Positions 7,446 through 15,578 of a stretch of 33,273 nt of DNA are shown here, in pieces (the first letter of the stretch is position 1; each line of letters begins with the position of its first letter). Under the pieces are notes generated by a model. The model ran no database searches. It was not told the DNA's origin and was given only the letters and a program-made list of their open reading frames with translations. This stretch comes from Mycolicibacterium peregrinum (GTDB lineage: Bacteria; Actinomycetota; Actinomycetes; Mycobacteriales; Mycobacteriaceae): assembly GCF_001665785.1 (NCBI RefSeq), contig NZ_LZSO01000043.1:1-33273 (forward strand). Reading direction: 5' to 3'. Both the position numbers and the translations under genes were made by a program.

Positions 7446-8045
7446 GTGTTCACCGGAATCGTTGAAGAGCTGGGTGTCCTGGTCGACAAGGCGGAGCTGA
7501 CGGATGCCGCCCGCTTCACCATCCGCGGCCCCGTCGTGACCGCCGACGCCGGCCACGGCGATTCGATCGCGGTGAACGGGGTCTGTCTGACCGTGGTCGA
7601 CGTGCTGCCCGACGGAGCATTCACCGCCGACGTCATGGGGGAGACGCTGAACCGCTCGAGTCTGGGCGGGGTCGGCGTCGGCAGCCAGGTGAACCTGGAA
7701 CGGGCCGCCGCGGTCAACAGTCGCCTCGGCGGCCACATCGTGCAGGGCCACGTGGACGGCACCGGCACTGTGATTTCCCGCACCGCCTTCGACCACTGGG
7801 AAGTCGTCCGCATCGGCCTGCCGGCGGCGCTGTCGCGCTATGTCGTGGAGAAGGGCTCGATCACCGTCGACGGGGTCTCGTTGACCGTGTCGGCGGTGGG
7901 TGACGACTGGTTCGAGGTGTCGCTCATCCCCACCACGCGTGAGCTCACCACGCTGGGGCAGGCGGACGTCGGGACGACGGTCAATCTCGAGGTCGACATC
8001 ATCGCCAAATACGTGGAACGGCTGATGGCCGGTCCCGGTGAGTAA
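7446..8045 (+). CDS. ribE: Riboflavin synthase, alpha subunit
   Basis: 199 residues (called ribC in M. tuberculosis). It dismutates two molecules of 6,7-dimethyl-8-ribityllumazine into riboflavin and the pyrimidine that RibH reuses. The start MFTGIVEELG is the family signature. Two homologous lumazine-binding barrels follow (about 1-95 and 98-190), each with a related core: NGVCLTVVDV in the first, DGVSLTVSAV in the second. The GHIVQGHVDGTG segment begins the second repeat. The GTG start is fixed by the MFTG signature, with a -10 hexamer 7 nt upstream and no Shine-Dalgarno. It is divergent from lprG and lies 97 bp before ribBA. Confidence 0.96.
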   Translation: MFTGIVEELGVLVDKAELTDAARFTIRGPVVTADAGHGDSIAVNGVCLTVVDVLPDGAFTADVMGETLNRSSLGGVGVGSQVNLERAAAVNSRLGGHIVQGHVDGTGTVISRTAFDHWEVVRIGLPAALSRYVVEKGSITVDGVSLTVSAVGDDWFEVSLIPTTRELTTLGQADVGTTVNLEVDIIAKYVERLMAGPGE

Positions 8046-8142
8046 GAGCTGGCAATAACCGCTGGATTTCGGTGGTTCATACTGGAGTCGGCATATGGTC
8101 CCGCTTTGGGGACCTGGCATTCGAACAGGCAAGGTGGCGCAG

Positions 8143-9471
8143 ATGACCAGGCTCGATTCCGTCGAGAGGGCGATAGCCGATATCGCGGCGGGCAAAGCCG
8201 TGGTGGTGATCGACGACGAGGACCGCGAGAACGAAGGCGACCTCATCTTCGCTGCCGAGAAGGCCACCCCCGAACTCGTTGCGTTCATGGTTCGCTACAC
8301 CTCCGGTTACCTGTGTGTGCCGCTGGACGGCGAGATCTGCGACCGGTTGGGGCTGCTGCCCATGTACGCGGTCAACCAGGACAAGCACGGCACCGCCTAC
8401 ACCGTCACCGTTGACGCGAAAAAGGATGTGGGAACCGGTATTTCGGCGTCGGACCGCGCCACCACCATGCGTGCCCTCGCCGATCCGGGTTCGGTGATCG
8501 ACGACTTCACCAAGCCCGGCCATGTGGTTCCGTTGCGGGCCAAGGACGGTGGAGTGCTGCGCCGCCCCGGGCACACCGAGGCTGCTGTGGACCTGGCCCG
8601 TCTGGCCGGGCTACAGCCCGCCGGCGCGATCTGCGAGATCGTCAGCCAGAAGGACGAAGGCGATATGGCGCGCACCGATGAGCTGCGCGTCTTCGCCGAC
8701 GATCACGACCTGGCCCTGATCTCGATCGCCGACCTGATCGAGTGGCGTCGCAAGCACGAGAAGCACATCGAGCGCATCGCCGAGGCGCGGATCCCCACCC
8801 GGCACGGCGAGTTCGTGGCGGTCGGATACAAGAGCATCTACGAGGATGTCGAACATGTCGCGCTGGTCCGTGGCGACATTTCCGGACCGGCCAGCGACGG
8901 CCACGACGTCCTGGTCCGGGTGCACTCCGAATGCCTGACCGGCGACGTGTTCGGCTCCCGGCGCTGTGACTGCGGTCCGCAGCTCGACGCCGCGATGGCG
9001 ATGGTGGCACGGGAAGGCCGCGGCGTCGTGCTCTACATGCGTGGCCACGAGGGCCGGGGTATCGGTCTGATGCACAAGCTGCAGGCCTATCAGCTGCAGG
9101 ACGCCGGTGAGGACACCGTCGACGCGAACCTGAAGCTCGGCCTGCCTGCCGACGCCCGTGACTACGGCATCGGTGCGCAGATCCTGGTCGACCTGGGAAT
9201 CCGGTCCATGCGACTGCTGACCAACAACCCGGCCAAGCGTGTCGGGCTCGACGGCTACGGGCTGCACATCATCGAGCGCGTGCCGCTTCCGGTGCGGGCC
9301 AACTCGGAGAACATCCGCTACCTGATGACCAAACGGGACCGGATGGGCCACGATCTCGTGGGCCTCGAAGACTACGACGAAGCGGTGAGCATGGACGACT
9401 ACGACGAGGCGGTGTACCTGCTCGGTGACCGCCGGCCGCCCAGCGCGACCGATTCGGGCTCGAGCCTGTGA
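8143..9471 (+). CDS. ribBA: DHBP synthase / GTP cyclohydrolase II (RibBA)
   Basis: 442 residues, the bifunctional entry enzyme of riboflavin synthesis (ribA2 in M. tuberculosis). The N-terminal domain (1-205) makes 3,4-dihydroxy-2-butanone 4-phosphate from ribulose 5-phosphate; it carries DDEDRENEGDL (24-34) and RPGHTEAAVDLARLAG. The C-terminal domain (210-420) opens GTP; zinc ligands are C264, C275 and C277 (SECLTGD, SRRCDCG), with RGHEGRGIGL downstream. The ATG at 8143 is chosen because MTRLDSVERA is the mycobacterial N-terminus and AAGGTGG lies 5 nt upstream; an in-frame ATG at 8095 would add 16 residues. The C-terminal tail repeats DYDEAV twice, 9 residues apart. It overlaps ribH by 4 bp. 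Confidence 0.96.
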   Translation: MTRLDSVERAIADIAAGKAVVVIDDEDRENEGDLIFAAEKATPELVAFMVRYTSGYLCVPLDGEICDRLGLLPMYAVNQDKHGTAYTVTVDAKKDVGTGISASDRATTMRALADPGSVIDDFTKPGHVVPLRAKDGGVLRRPGHTEAAVDLARLAGLQPAGAICEIVSQKDEGDMARTDELRVFADDHDLALISIADLIEWRRKHEKHIERIAEARIPTRHGEFVAVGYKSIYEDVEHVALVRGDISGPASDGHDVLVRVHSECLTGDVFGSRRCDCGPQLDAAMAMVAREGRGVVLYMRGHEGRGIGLMHKLQAYQLQDAGEDTVDANLKLGLPADARDYGIGAQILVDLGIRSMRLLTNNPAKRVGLDGYGLHIIERVPLPVRANSENIRYLMTKRDRMGHDLVGLEDYDEAVSMDDYDEAVYLLGDRRPPSATDSGSSL

Positions 9472-9947
9472 GCGCCCACGGAGTCCCTGATCTGCCCCAG
9501 GTGGACGCTTCGAACGTGAAGCTGGCGATCGTGGCGAGCACCTGGCACACCCAGATCTGCGATGCACTGCTCGACGGCGCGCGCAAGGTCGCCGCCGACG
9601 CGGGTATCGCCGAGCCGACGGTGGTCCGAGTGCTCGGCGCCATCGAAATCCCCGTGGTGGCACAGGCATTGGCCGCCACCCATGACGCGGTGGTGGCGCT
9701 CGGCGTCGTCATCCGCGGCCAGACCCCGCATTTCGACTACGTGTGTGATGCAGTGACGCAGGGCTTGACCCGGGTGTCGCTCGACGCGTCCACCCCGGTC
9801 GCCAACGGCGTGTTGACCACTGACAACGAGGCGCAGGCCCTGGACCGGGCCGGGCTGCCGGATTCCACCGAGGACAAGGGCGCACAGGCGGCGGCGGCAG
9901 CGCTGTCCACCGCGCTGACGTTGCGCGAGTTGCGCGCCAAGGCATGA
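9468..9947 (+). CDS. ribH: 6,7-dimethyl-8-ribityllumazine synthase
   Basis: 159 residues. It condenses the RibD pyrimidine product with dihydroxybutanone phosphate to form lumazine; family members assemble into pentamers or larger shells. Visible motifs are ASTWH (substrate-stacking Trp), GAIEIP, and GVVIRGQTPHFDYV with the general-acid histidine H88. The C-terminal helix with NGVLTTDNEAQALDRAG is typical. The GTG start overlaps the ribBA stop as GTGA, and the ribH stop overlaps the next gene's ATG, so ribBA, ribH and the PH-domain gene are read as one coupled unit. Confidence 0.96.
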   Translation: MSAHGVPDLPQVDASNVKLAIVASTWHTQICDALLDGARKVAADAGIAEPTVVRVLGAIEIPVVAQALAATHDAVVALGVVIRGQTPHFDYVCDAVTQGLTRVSLDASTPVANGVLTTDNEAQALDRAGLPDSTEDKGAQAAAAALSTALTLRELRAKA

Positions 9948-10432
9948 CCGGACAGATGACTGACAAGAAGACCGAGAAGAAGGCCGGGGACCGCTGGGAT
10001 CTCGATATCCGGCCTTACCGGACACCATATTTCGCTTACGGTGCGGCACTGATCATCTTCCTGGCGCACGTGGCGGTCGGTGTGCTGCTGAAGGTGGGCT
10101 CCACCGGCGTGGTCTTCCAGACCTCCGACCAGGTCGCGATCGCCTTGCTCGGCGCGATCATCGGCGGAGTGGTGCTGATGTTCGCGCGGCCTCGGTTGAA
10201 GGTCGGGCCGGCGGGCGTGGCGGTGCGGAATCTCGTCAGTTTCAAGGTGTTCCCGTGGTCTGAGGTCCTCGGCATCACCTTCCCGGTCGGGGCTCGCTGG
10301 GCCCGTCTGGACCTGCCCGACGATGAGTACATCGCGGTGATGGCGATCCAGGCGATCGACAAGGGGCGTGCCGTCGCGGCCATGGACGAGGTCCGGGTTC
10401 TGATGGACCGGTATCGCTTGGATCTGGGCTGA
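9944..10432 (+). CDS. PH-domain membrane protein (Rv1417-like)
   Basis: 162 residues. A charged Lys-rich N-terminus is followed by two membrane segments (about 31-50 and 60-79) and a C-terminal domain of the bacterial PH type (VGPAGVAVRNLVSFKVFPWSEVLGITFP, then DLPDDEYIAVMAIQA). The same gene sits directly after ribH in other mycobacteria (Rv1417). Its ATG overlaps the ribH stop (ATGA), so it is co-translated with flavin synthesis. No function is established to my knowledge; a membrane role linked to flavin use or trafficking is only a guess from position. An in-frame ATG at 9956 would shorten it by 4 residues. It converges on the ggtB-like gene with a 10-bp gap. Confidence 0.85.
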   Translation: MTGQMTDKKTEKKAGDRWDLDIRPYRTPYFAYGAALIIFLAHVAVGVLLKVGSTGVVFQTSDQVAIALLGAIIGGVVLMFARPRLKVGPAGVAVRNLVSFKVFPWSEVLGITFPVGARWARLDLPDDEYIAVMAIQAIDKGRAVAAMDEVRVLMDRYRLDLG

Positions 10433-10442
10433 CACCGAGCGG

Positions 10443-12452
10443 TCAGCCGGCATCGCCGAGTACCAGACCTTCGCGGCGCGGGTCGGCCCCGCCGGTCCAG
10501 CCCGGCGACGTGCGTACCAGGGCCGAGAGCCCACTGGACTGATCGGCCAGCGAAACCTGATGCCCCAGCGCGCGCAGGCCCTCGACCAGTTGATCGCGGT
10601 CGCCGTTCGCGACGGTGTCGACCAACGGATGCTCACCACCGACGTTGGTGACGGGCGTGTTGGCCGCGCCGAAATCGATCATCGATACCGCCTGTTGCGG
10701 ATCCAGGTTCCAATCCATGATGCCGACAAGGGTTTTCACGACGAACTGGATGATCACGGAACCGCCGGGGGAGCCCAGGACCGCATACAGCGAACCCCGT
10801 TGTGGCCCGGCCTTGTCGAACACCAGGGTGGGCGCCATGGTGCTGCGCGGCCGCTTGCCCGGCTGGACCCGGTTGGGTATCGGCGTACCTTCGACGCTGG
10901 TCGGCTCGGCGGAGAAGTCGGTGAGCTGGTTGTTGAGCAGGAAGCCGTCGACCATGTGGAACGACCCGAACGCCGACTCGATGGTGGTGGTCAGCGACGC
11001 CGCGTTGCCGAAGCGATCGATCACGCTGATCTGGCTGGTGCCGTGTTCCGGGGCGGGCGGGATGGTCAGCGGTGGCGCGAAGTCCCCGGGTGCGGCTATG
11101 CCCATCGTGTGGCCTCGGGAGATCAGTGCGGCCCGGCCGGTGAGGTAGGCGCCGTCGAGCAGGGTTGCGGGTGATCCACCGGGCAGCGGGACGAAATCGG
11201 TGTCGGCGACGTAGCGATCGCGATCGGCGTAGGCGAGACGCTCGGCCTCGGAGATCAGGTGTACGCCGGTCACCGATGGATGACCGCCGTTGAGGTCGAC
11301 GCGGTCCGGCTTGTAATCGCTCATCGGGAAGTGCTCGAGCATGCCGAGGGTGGCCGCTACCGCGATACCGCCCGACGACGGGGGCGGCATTCCGCAGACC
11401 TCGCGGCCGCGGTAGGTGGTGCACACCGGGTCGCGCTGCTTGACGGTGTAGCCCGCGAGATCCTGCTCGGTCATGACGCTGGGCGTGCGACCGCCTCCGG
11501 TATCGATGGCGGCTGCGACGACGGCGCGGGCGATGTCGCCGGCATAGAAGGCTTTGGCTCCCTCGGATGCGATGGCGCCCAAGGTTTTCGCGTAAGCCGG
11601 GTTGGTCATGCGGGTGCCCACGGGTTTGGGGCTGCCGTCGGGGTTGAGGAAGTAGCCGGCGGCGGCGGGGTCCAGCCGAAGTTGTGTATCGGCGTCGTCG
11701 ATGGCGGCCGCCAGGCGCGGGCTGACGTCGAACCCGCGATCGGCCATCGACACAGCGGGGTCGAAGAGATCACGCCAGGCCTTCTTGCCGAACTGGTGGT
11801 GGACGTCGTCGAGCAGTCGCACGATGCCGGGCACCCCGATGGAGCGGCCCGACGCCCGGGCGTCGGGTTTGGGGACGGTCCGGTCGGTCTCCGACACCCA
11901 GCGCAGGTAGTTCTCGGTCGCCGCTGCCGGCGCGGTCTCGCGCCCGTCATAGGCGCGCACCGCGTTGCCCGCGGCGTCGTAGTACAGCAGGAAGCCGCCG
12001 CCGCCGATCCCGGAGGACTGCGGTTCGACCAGGCCGAGCACGGCCTGCGCGGTCACCAGGGCGTCGGCCGCGGTGCCGCCGTCGCGTAGCACCTTGCAGG
12101 CAGCTTCGGTGGCCAGGGGATTTGCGGTGGCCACCGCGTAGGTGGAGGTGCGGACTGCCGTCATGTCGCTGCGGTACCCGGTGCCGATCTCCGGGTTGGT
12201 CGCCAGGTCAGGCGCCGGCGGTTTGGCCGGTGTCGGCGGTGCCGACGGTCTGGCCGGTGTCGGCGGTGCCGGCGGTTTGGCTGGTGTCGGCGGCGCCGGG
12301 GCCTTGGGCTCCGGGGTGCCGTTGGACAGGATCTGGCACGGTCCGGCATCGGTCCTCGCGGGGCGCCGACTGCCGTCCGAGCATCCGGCAAGGATCACAG
12401 CGACGACACTGAGCAGCGTGATGACCGAACGGGTGGACGCCAGCAACCGCAC
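10443..12452 (-). CDS. ggtB: Gamma-glutamyltransferase lipoprotein (GgtB-like)
   Basis: 669 residues. An N-terminal lipoprotein signal ends in the lipobox LAGC. A Pro/Ala-rich linker follows, containing three 9-residue repeats of the type PAPPTPAKP, and then the gamma-glutamyltransferase domain. The family makes a proenzyme that self-cleaves at a threonine; here EHGTSQISV gives nucleophile T472, separating large and small subunits. Other family blocks are GIGGGGFLLYYD with DGRETAP, and GSPGGSVIIQFV. It should act on glutathione or other gamma-glutamyl compounds outside the membrane. Overall layout resembles M. tuberculosis GgtB (Rv2394) as I recall it, though at another locus. The GTG at 12452 follows a TACCGT hexamer by 6 nt. 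Divergent from uvrC. Confidence 0.93.
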   Translation of the reverse strand: MRLLASTRSVITLLSVVAVILAGCSDGSRRPARTDAGPCQILSNGTPEPKAPAPPTPAKPPAPPTPARPSAPPTPAKPPAPDLATNPEIGTGYRSDMTAVRTSTYAVATANPLATEAACKVLRDGGTAADALVTAQAVLGLVEPQSSGIGGGGFLLYYDAAGNAVRAYDGRETAPAAATENYLRWVSETDRTVPKPDARASGRSIGVPGIVRLLDDVHHQFGKKAWRDLFDPAVSMADRGFDVSPRLAAAIDDADTQLRLDPAAAGYFLNPDGSPKPVGTRMTNPAYAKTLGAIASEGAKAFYAGDIARAVVAAAIDTGGGRTPSVMTEQDLAGYTVKQRDPVCTTYRGREVCGMPPPSSGGIAVAATLGMLEHFPMSDYKPDRVDLNGGHPSVTGVHLISEAERLAYADRDRYVADTDFVPLPGGSPATLLDGAYLTGRAALISRGHTMGIAAPGDFAPPLTIPPAPEHGTSQISVIDRFGNAASLTTTIESAFGSFHMVDGFLLNNQLTDFSAEPTSVEGTPIPNRVQPGKRPRSTMAPTLVFDKAGPQRGSLYAVLGSPGGSVIIQFVVKTLVGIMDWNLDPQQAVSMIDFGAANTPVTNVGGEHPLVDTVANGDRDQLVEGLRALGHQVSLADQSSGLSALVRTSPGWTGGADPRREGLVLGDAG
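12217..12297 (-). repeat. 27-bp tandem repeat, three copies, in ggtB
   Basis: Three near-identical 27-bp units (12217-12243, 12244-12270, 12271-12297) encode the 9-residue Pro/Ala/Thr repeats of the linker between the lipid anchor and the enzyme domain. The units differ at a few bases, so copy number could vary between strains. Confidence 0.88.
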
Positions 12453-12458
12453 AGTTCG

Positions 12459-12464
12459 ACGGTA
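12459..12464 (-). promoter_or_regulatory. Probable -10 of a leaderless ggtB promoter
   Basis: On the - strand this reads TACCGT, followed by 6 nt and the GTG at 12452. It supports that GTG as start. It shares the 50-bp gap with the uvrC promoter. Confidence 0.48.
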
Positions 12465-12489
12465 GCGGAGTTCGGTCGGATCGCGGCAG

Positions 12490-12495
12490 TAACCT
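12490..12495 (+). promoter_or_regulatory. Probable -10 of a leaderless uvrC promoter
   Basis: TAACCT (TANNNT) is followed by 7 nt and the GTG of uvrC. No Shine-Dalgarno is visible, and the N-terminal GIY-YIG motif begins soon after this GTG. Confidence 0.5.
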
Positions 12496-12502
12496 GGAAA
12501 CC

Positions 12503-14626
12503 GTGCCCGATCCAGCGACGTACCGGCCGGCGCCCGGATCGATCCCCGTGGAGCCTGGCGTGTACCGGTTCCGGGACCCGCATGGTCGGGTCATCTATGT
12601 CGGTAAGGCCAAGAGCCTGCGCAGCCGTCTGACGTCCTATTTCGCGGACGTGGCGAGCCTTGCGCCGCGCACGCGGCAGATGGTGATGACGGCGGGCAGT
12701 GTCGAGTGGACCGTGGTCACCACCGAGGTCGAGGCACTGCAGTTGGAGTACAACTGGATCAAGGAGTTCGATCCACGCTTCAACATCCGCTACCGCGACG
12801 ACAAGACGTACCCGGTGCTGGCGGTGACGCTCAACGAGGAGTACCCGCGACTGATGGTGTATCGCGGGCCACGGCGCAAGGGTGTGCGGTACTTCGGCCC
12901 GTATTCACATGCCTGGGCGATCCGCGAGACACTCGATTTGCTGACCCGCGTTTTTCCGGCCAGGACCTGCTCGGCGGGAGTGTTCAAGCGGCACAGGCAG
13001 ATCGACCGTCCGTGTCTGCTGGGCTACATCGACAAGTGCTCGGCGCCGTGCGTCGGTCGGGTCAGCGCCGAGGAGCACCGACGGATCGTGCTGGATTTCT
13101 GCGACTTCCTGGCAGGCAAGACCGATCGCCTGGCCCGCGACATGGAACAGCAGATGATGGCCGCCGCCGAGGATTTGGATTTCGAGCGGGCCGCCCGGCT
13201 GCGCGACGACATCGCTGCGCTCAAGCGTGCGCTGGAGAAGCAGGCCGTGGTGCTCGGTGACGGCACCGACGCCGACGTGGTGGCGTTCGCGGACGATGAT
13301 CTCGAGGCAGCTGTGCAGGTGTTCCACGTGCGCGGGGGACGGGTGCGCGGCCAGCGCGGCTGGATCGTCGAGAAGTCTTCGGAGCCGGAGGCGACCCGTG
13401 ATTCGGCCCCAGAGCAATCCGGGCAGGAGCATCTCGTCGAGCAGTTCCTCACCCAGTTCTACGGTGAGCAGGCCGAACTGGGCGGTGCGGCCGACGAGGC
13501 CACCAACCCGGTGCCTCGTGAGGTTCTGGTGCCGGTGCTGCCGCCGAATGCCGACGAACTGGCGGCATGGCTGTCGGGGCTTCGTGGTTCGCGGGTGAGC
13601 CTGCGGGTGCCGGTGCGCGGTGACAAGCGCACCCTGGCCGAGACTGTCCAACGCAACGCGCATGAGGCACTGGCCCAGCACAAGCTCAAGCGCGCCGGCG
13701 ACTTCAACGCGAGATCGGAAGCGCTGCAGAGCATTCAGGATTCCCTCGGGCTGGCCGATGCGCCGCTGCGGATCGAATGCGTGGATATCAGCCACGTGCA
13801 GGGCACCGACGTGGTCGCCTCGCTGGTGGTGTTCGAGGATGGGCTGCCGCGCAAGTCGGACTATCGGCATTACGCGATCCGTGAGGCTGCCGGCGACGGC
13901 CGCTCGGACGATGTCGCCTCGATCGCCGAGGTGACGCGACGTCGTTTCGTGCGGCATGTGAGCGATTCGCAGCCGGAGGTAGGTGCCGATCAGCGTCCGC
14001 GCCGGTTCGCCTATCCACCCAATCTGTTCGTGGTGGACGGCGGTGCCCCTCAGGTCAATGCGGCGGCCGCGGTGCTCGACGAACTGGGGGTCACCGACGT
14101 CGCGGTGATCGGGTTGGCCAAGCGGTTGGAGGAAGTGTGGGTGCCGGCCGAGCCTGATCCATTGATCTTCCCGCGGAACAGCGAGGGGCTGTATCTGTTG
14201 CAGCGCGTGCGCGACGAGGCGCACCGGTTCGCGATCAGCTACCACCGCAGCAAACGGTCGAAGCGGATGACGGCCTCGGCGCTCGACTCGGTGCGTGGCT
14301 TGGGCGAACAGCGTCGCAAGGCGTTGGTGACCCACTTCGGCTCGGTGGCTCGGCTCAAGGAGGCCACAGTCGAGGAGATCACCGCGGTGCCGGGGATCGG
14401 GGTGGCGACGGCGAAGGCTGTCCTGGCCTCGCTCGGCGGCGGGCCGCCAAGTGACGACGGCGGCGGGCCGCCAAGTGAAGACCGCGGCGGGCCGCCATCG
14501 CCCGAAATCGGTGAGCTGCCATCGGTCGAATGCGGTGGCCCGCGAAGTGAGAACAGCGCCGGACTGGGCGATTCAGAGGCGCCCGCAACGGTTATCGAGG
14601 ATGATCGACGCAGGGTGTCGGGATGA
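12503..14626 (+). CDS. uvrC: UvrABC excinuclease subunit C
   Basis: 707 residues, about 60 longer than the roughly 645 of M. tuberculosis UvrC as I recall it. It makes both incisions around bulky DNA lesions in nucleotide excision repair. Domains: GIY-YIG nuclease (PGVYRF...IYVGKAKSLRSRL, about 18-43), Cys-rich region (about 150-180), UVR/UvrB-binding helix pair (about 215-250), RNase-H-like nuclease with D428 (CVDISHVQGTD), D512 (VVDGGAPQV) and H574, and a C-terminal double helix-hairpin-helix (RGLGEQRRKALVTHFGS, AVPGIGVATAKAVLASL). The tail beyond residue 645 consists of five 8-residue Gly/Pro/Ser repeats and an acidic end, not part of the conserved fold. It leads the uvrC-rapZ-yvcK-whiA block. 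Confidence 0.96.
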   Translation: MPDPATYRPAPGSIPVEPGVYRFRDPHGRVIYVGKAKSLRSRLTSYFADVASLAPRTRQMVMTAGSVEWTVVTTEVEALQLEYNWIKEFDPRFNIRYRDDKTYPVLAVTLNEEYPRLMVYRGPRRKGVRYFGPYSHAWAIRETLDLLTRVFPARTCSAGVFKRHRQIDRPCLLGYIDKCSAPCVGRVSAEEHRRIVLDFCDFLAGKTDRLARDMEQQMMAAAEDLDFERAARLRDDIAALKRALEKQAVVLGDGTDADVVAFADDDLEAAVQVFHVRGGRVRGQRGWIVEKSSEPEATRDSAPEQSGQEHLVEQFLTQFYGEQAELGGAADEATNPVPREVLVPVLPPNADELAAWLSGLRGSRVSLRVPVRGDKRTLAETVQRNAHEALAQHKLKRAGDFNARSEALQSIQDSLGLADAPLRIECVDISHVQGTDVVASLVVFEDGLPRKSDYRHYAIREAAGDGRSDDVASIAEVTRRRFVRHVSDSQPEVGADQRPRRFAYPPNLFVVDGGAPQVNAAAAVLDELGVTDVAVIGLAKRLEEVWVPAEPDPLIFPRNSEGLYLLQRVRDEAHRFAISYHRSKRSKRMTASALDSVRGLGEQRRKALVTHFGSVARLKEATVEEITAVPGIGVATAKAVLASLGGGPPSDDGGGPPSEDRGGPPSPEIGELPSVECGGPRSENSAGLGDSEAPATVIEDDRRRVSG
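14438..14557 (+). repeat. 24-bp tandem repeat, five copies, in the uvrC tail
   Basis: Five in-frame 24-bp units encode GGPPSDDG, GGPPSEDR, GGPPSPEI, GELPSVEC and GGPRSENS. The first two DNA units differ at only a few bases and the later ones increasingly drift. The repeats begin immediately after the last helix-hairpin-helix and make up most of the extra C-terminus. Confidence 0.9.
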
Positions 14627-14663
14627 CGGGTAACGGGGACATGACTAGCCAGGCGGATCGCGC

Positions 14664-15578
14664 ATGAACGAACATCTGCGCGAGGGCGGCATCATCGGTG
14701 GTGCGGACGCAGATTCGGGGATCGATGTGGTCCTGGTCACCGGACTGTCGGGAGCCGGCCGCGGTACCGCGGCCAAGGTGTTGGAGGACCTCGGCTGGTA
14801 CGTCGCCGACAACCTGCCACCGGAGCTGATCGCCCGCATGGTCGAGTTGGGGTTGGCCGCCGGATCGCGGATCACCCAGCTGGCCGTGGTGATGGATGTG
14901 CGGTCACGGGGCTTCACCGGTGATCTGGATTGGGTGCGCAACGAACTGGCCGCACGCAGCATCACCCCGAGAGTGCTGTTCCTGGAGGCGTCCGACGACA
15001 TTCTGGTGCGCCGCTACGAGCAGAACCGCCGCAGTCACCCGCTGCAGGGCACGCAGACCCTGGCCGAGGGGATCGCCGCCGAGCGGGCGTTGCTGGCGCC
15101 CGTGCGCGCGGCGGCCGACCTGGTGATCGACACATCTGCCCTCCCGGTGCCGGCGCTACGTGAGAGCATCGAGCGTGCGTTCGGCGGTGAGACCGTCGCC
15201 TACACGAATGTCACGGTGGAGTCCTTCGGTTACAAGTACGGCCTGCCGATGGACGCGGACACCGTGATGGACGTACGGTTCCTGCCGAACCCGCACTGGG
15301 TGGACGAGTTGCGGCCGCACAGCGGCCAGCATCCGGATGTGCGTGACTACGTGCTGGGGCAACCAGGCGCCAGGGAATTTCTCGACACCTACCATCGTCT
15401 GTTGGACGTGGTGATCGCCGGTTACCGCCGGGAGGGGAAGCGTTATATGACCGTCGCCATCGGGTGTACCGGCGGCAAACATCGGAGCGTGGCGATCGCC
15501 GAGGCGCTGGCGGAGCGGTTGCAGGGCGGTGACGGGCTCACCGTTCACGTGCTGCATCGGGATCTGGGTCGCGAATGA
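14664..15578 (+). CDS. rapZ: RapZ family nucleotide-binding protein (Rv1421-like)
   Basis: 304 residues. The N-terminal P-loop domain starts VVLVTGLSGAGRGTAAKVLEDLGW. The canonical Walker A lysine is replaced by arginine (GAGRGT), as I recall for mycobacterial homologues. The C-terminal half holds the conserved SFGYKYGLP, DVRFLPNPHW, and GCTGGKHRSVAIAE block, the RapZ C-terminal domain that senses glucosamine-6-phosphate in E. coli. In E. coli RapZ directs RNase E to the small RNA GlmZ; the actinobacterial role is not shown by sequence. ATG 14664 is in the reading frame of the P-loop; nearby ATGs at 14623 and 14641 are out of frame. Its stop overlaps yvcK as ATGA. Confidence 0.93.
   Translation: MNEHLREGGIIGGADADSGIDVVLVTGLSGAGRGTAAKVLEDLGWYVADNLPPELIARMVELGLAAGSRITQLAVVMDVRSRGFTGDLDWVRNELAARSITPRVLFLEASDDILVRRYEQNRRSHPLQGTQTLAEGIAAERALLAPVRAAADLVIDTSALPVPALRESIERAFGGETVAYTNVTVESFGYKYGLPMDADTVMDVRFLPNPHWVDELRPHSGQHPDVRDYVLGQPGAREFLDTYHRLLDVVIAGYRREGKRYMTVAIGCTGGKHRSVAIAEALAERLQGGDGLTVHVLHRDLGRE

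Noticed and set aside
8095..8142. Upstream start for RibBA
   Set aside because: Adds 16 residues not seen at the conserved N-terminus and lacks a ribosome site; ATG 8143 has one.
12905..14335. 476-residue - strand open frame
   Set aside because: Antisense to uvrC, whose catalytic motifs are intact; no domain visible in the shadow.
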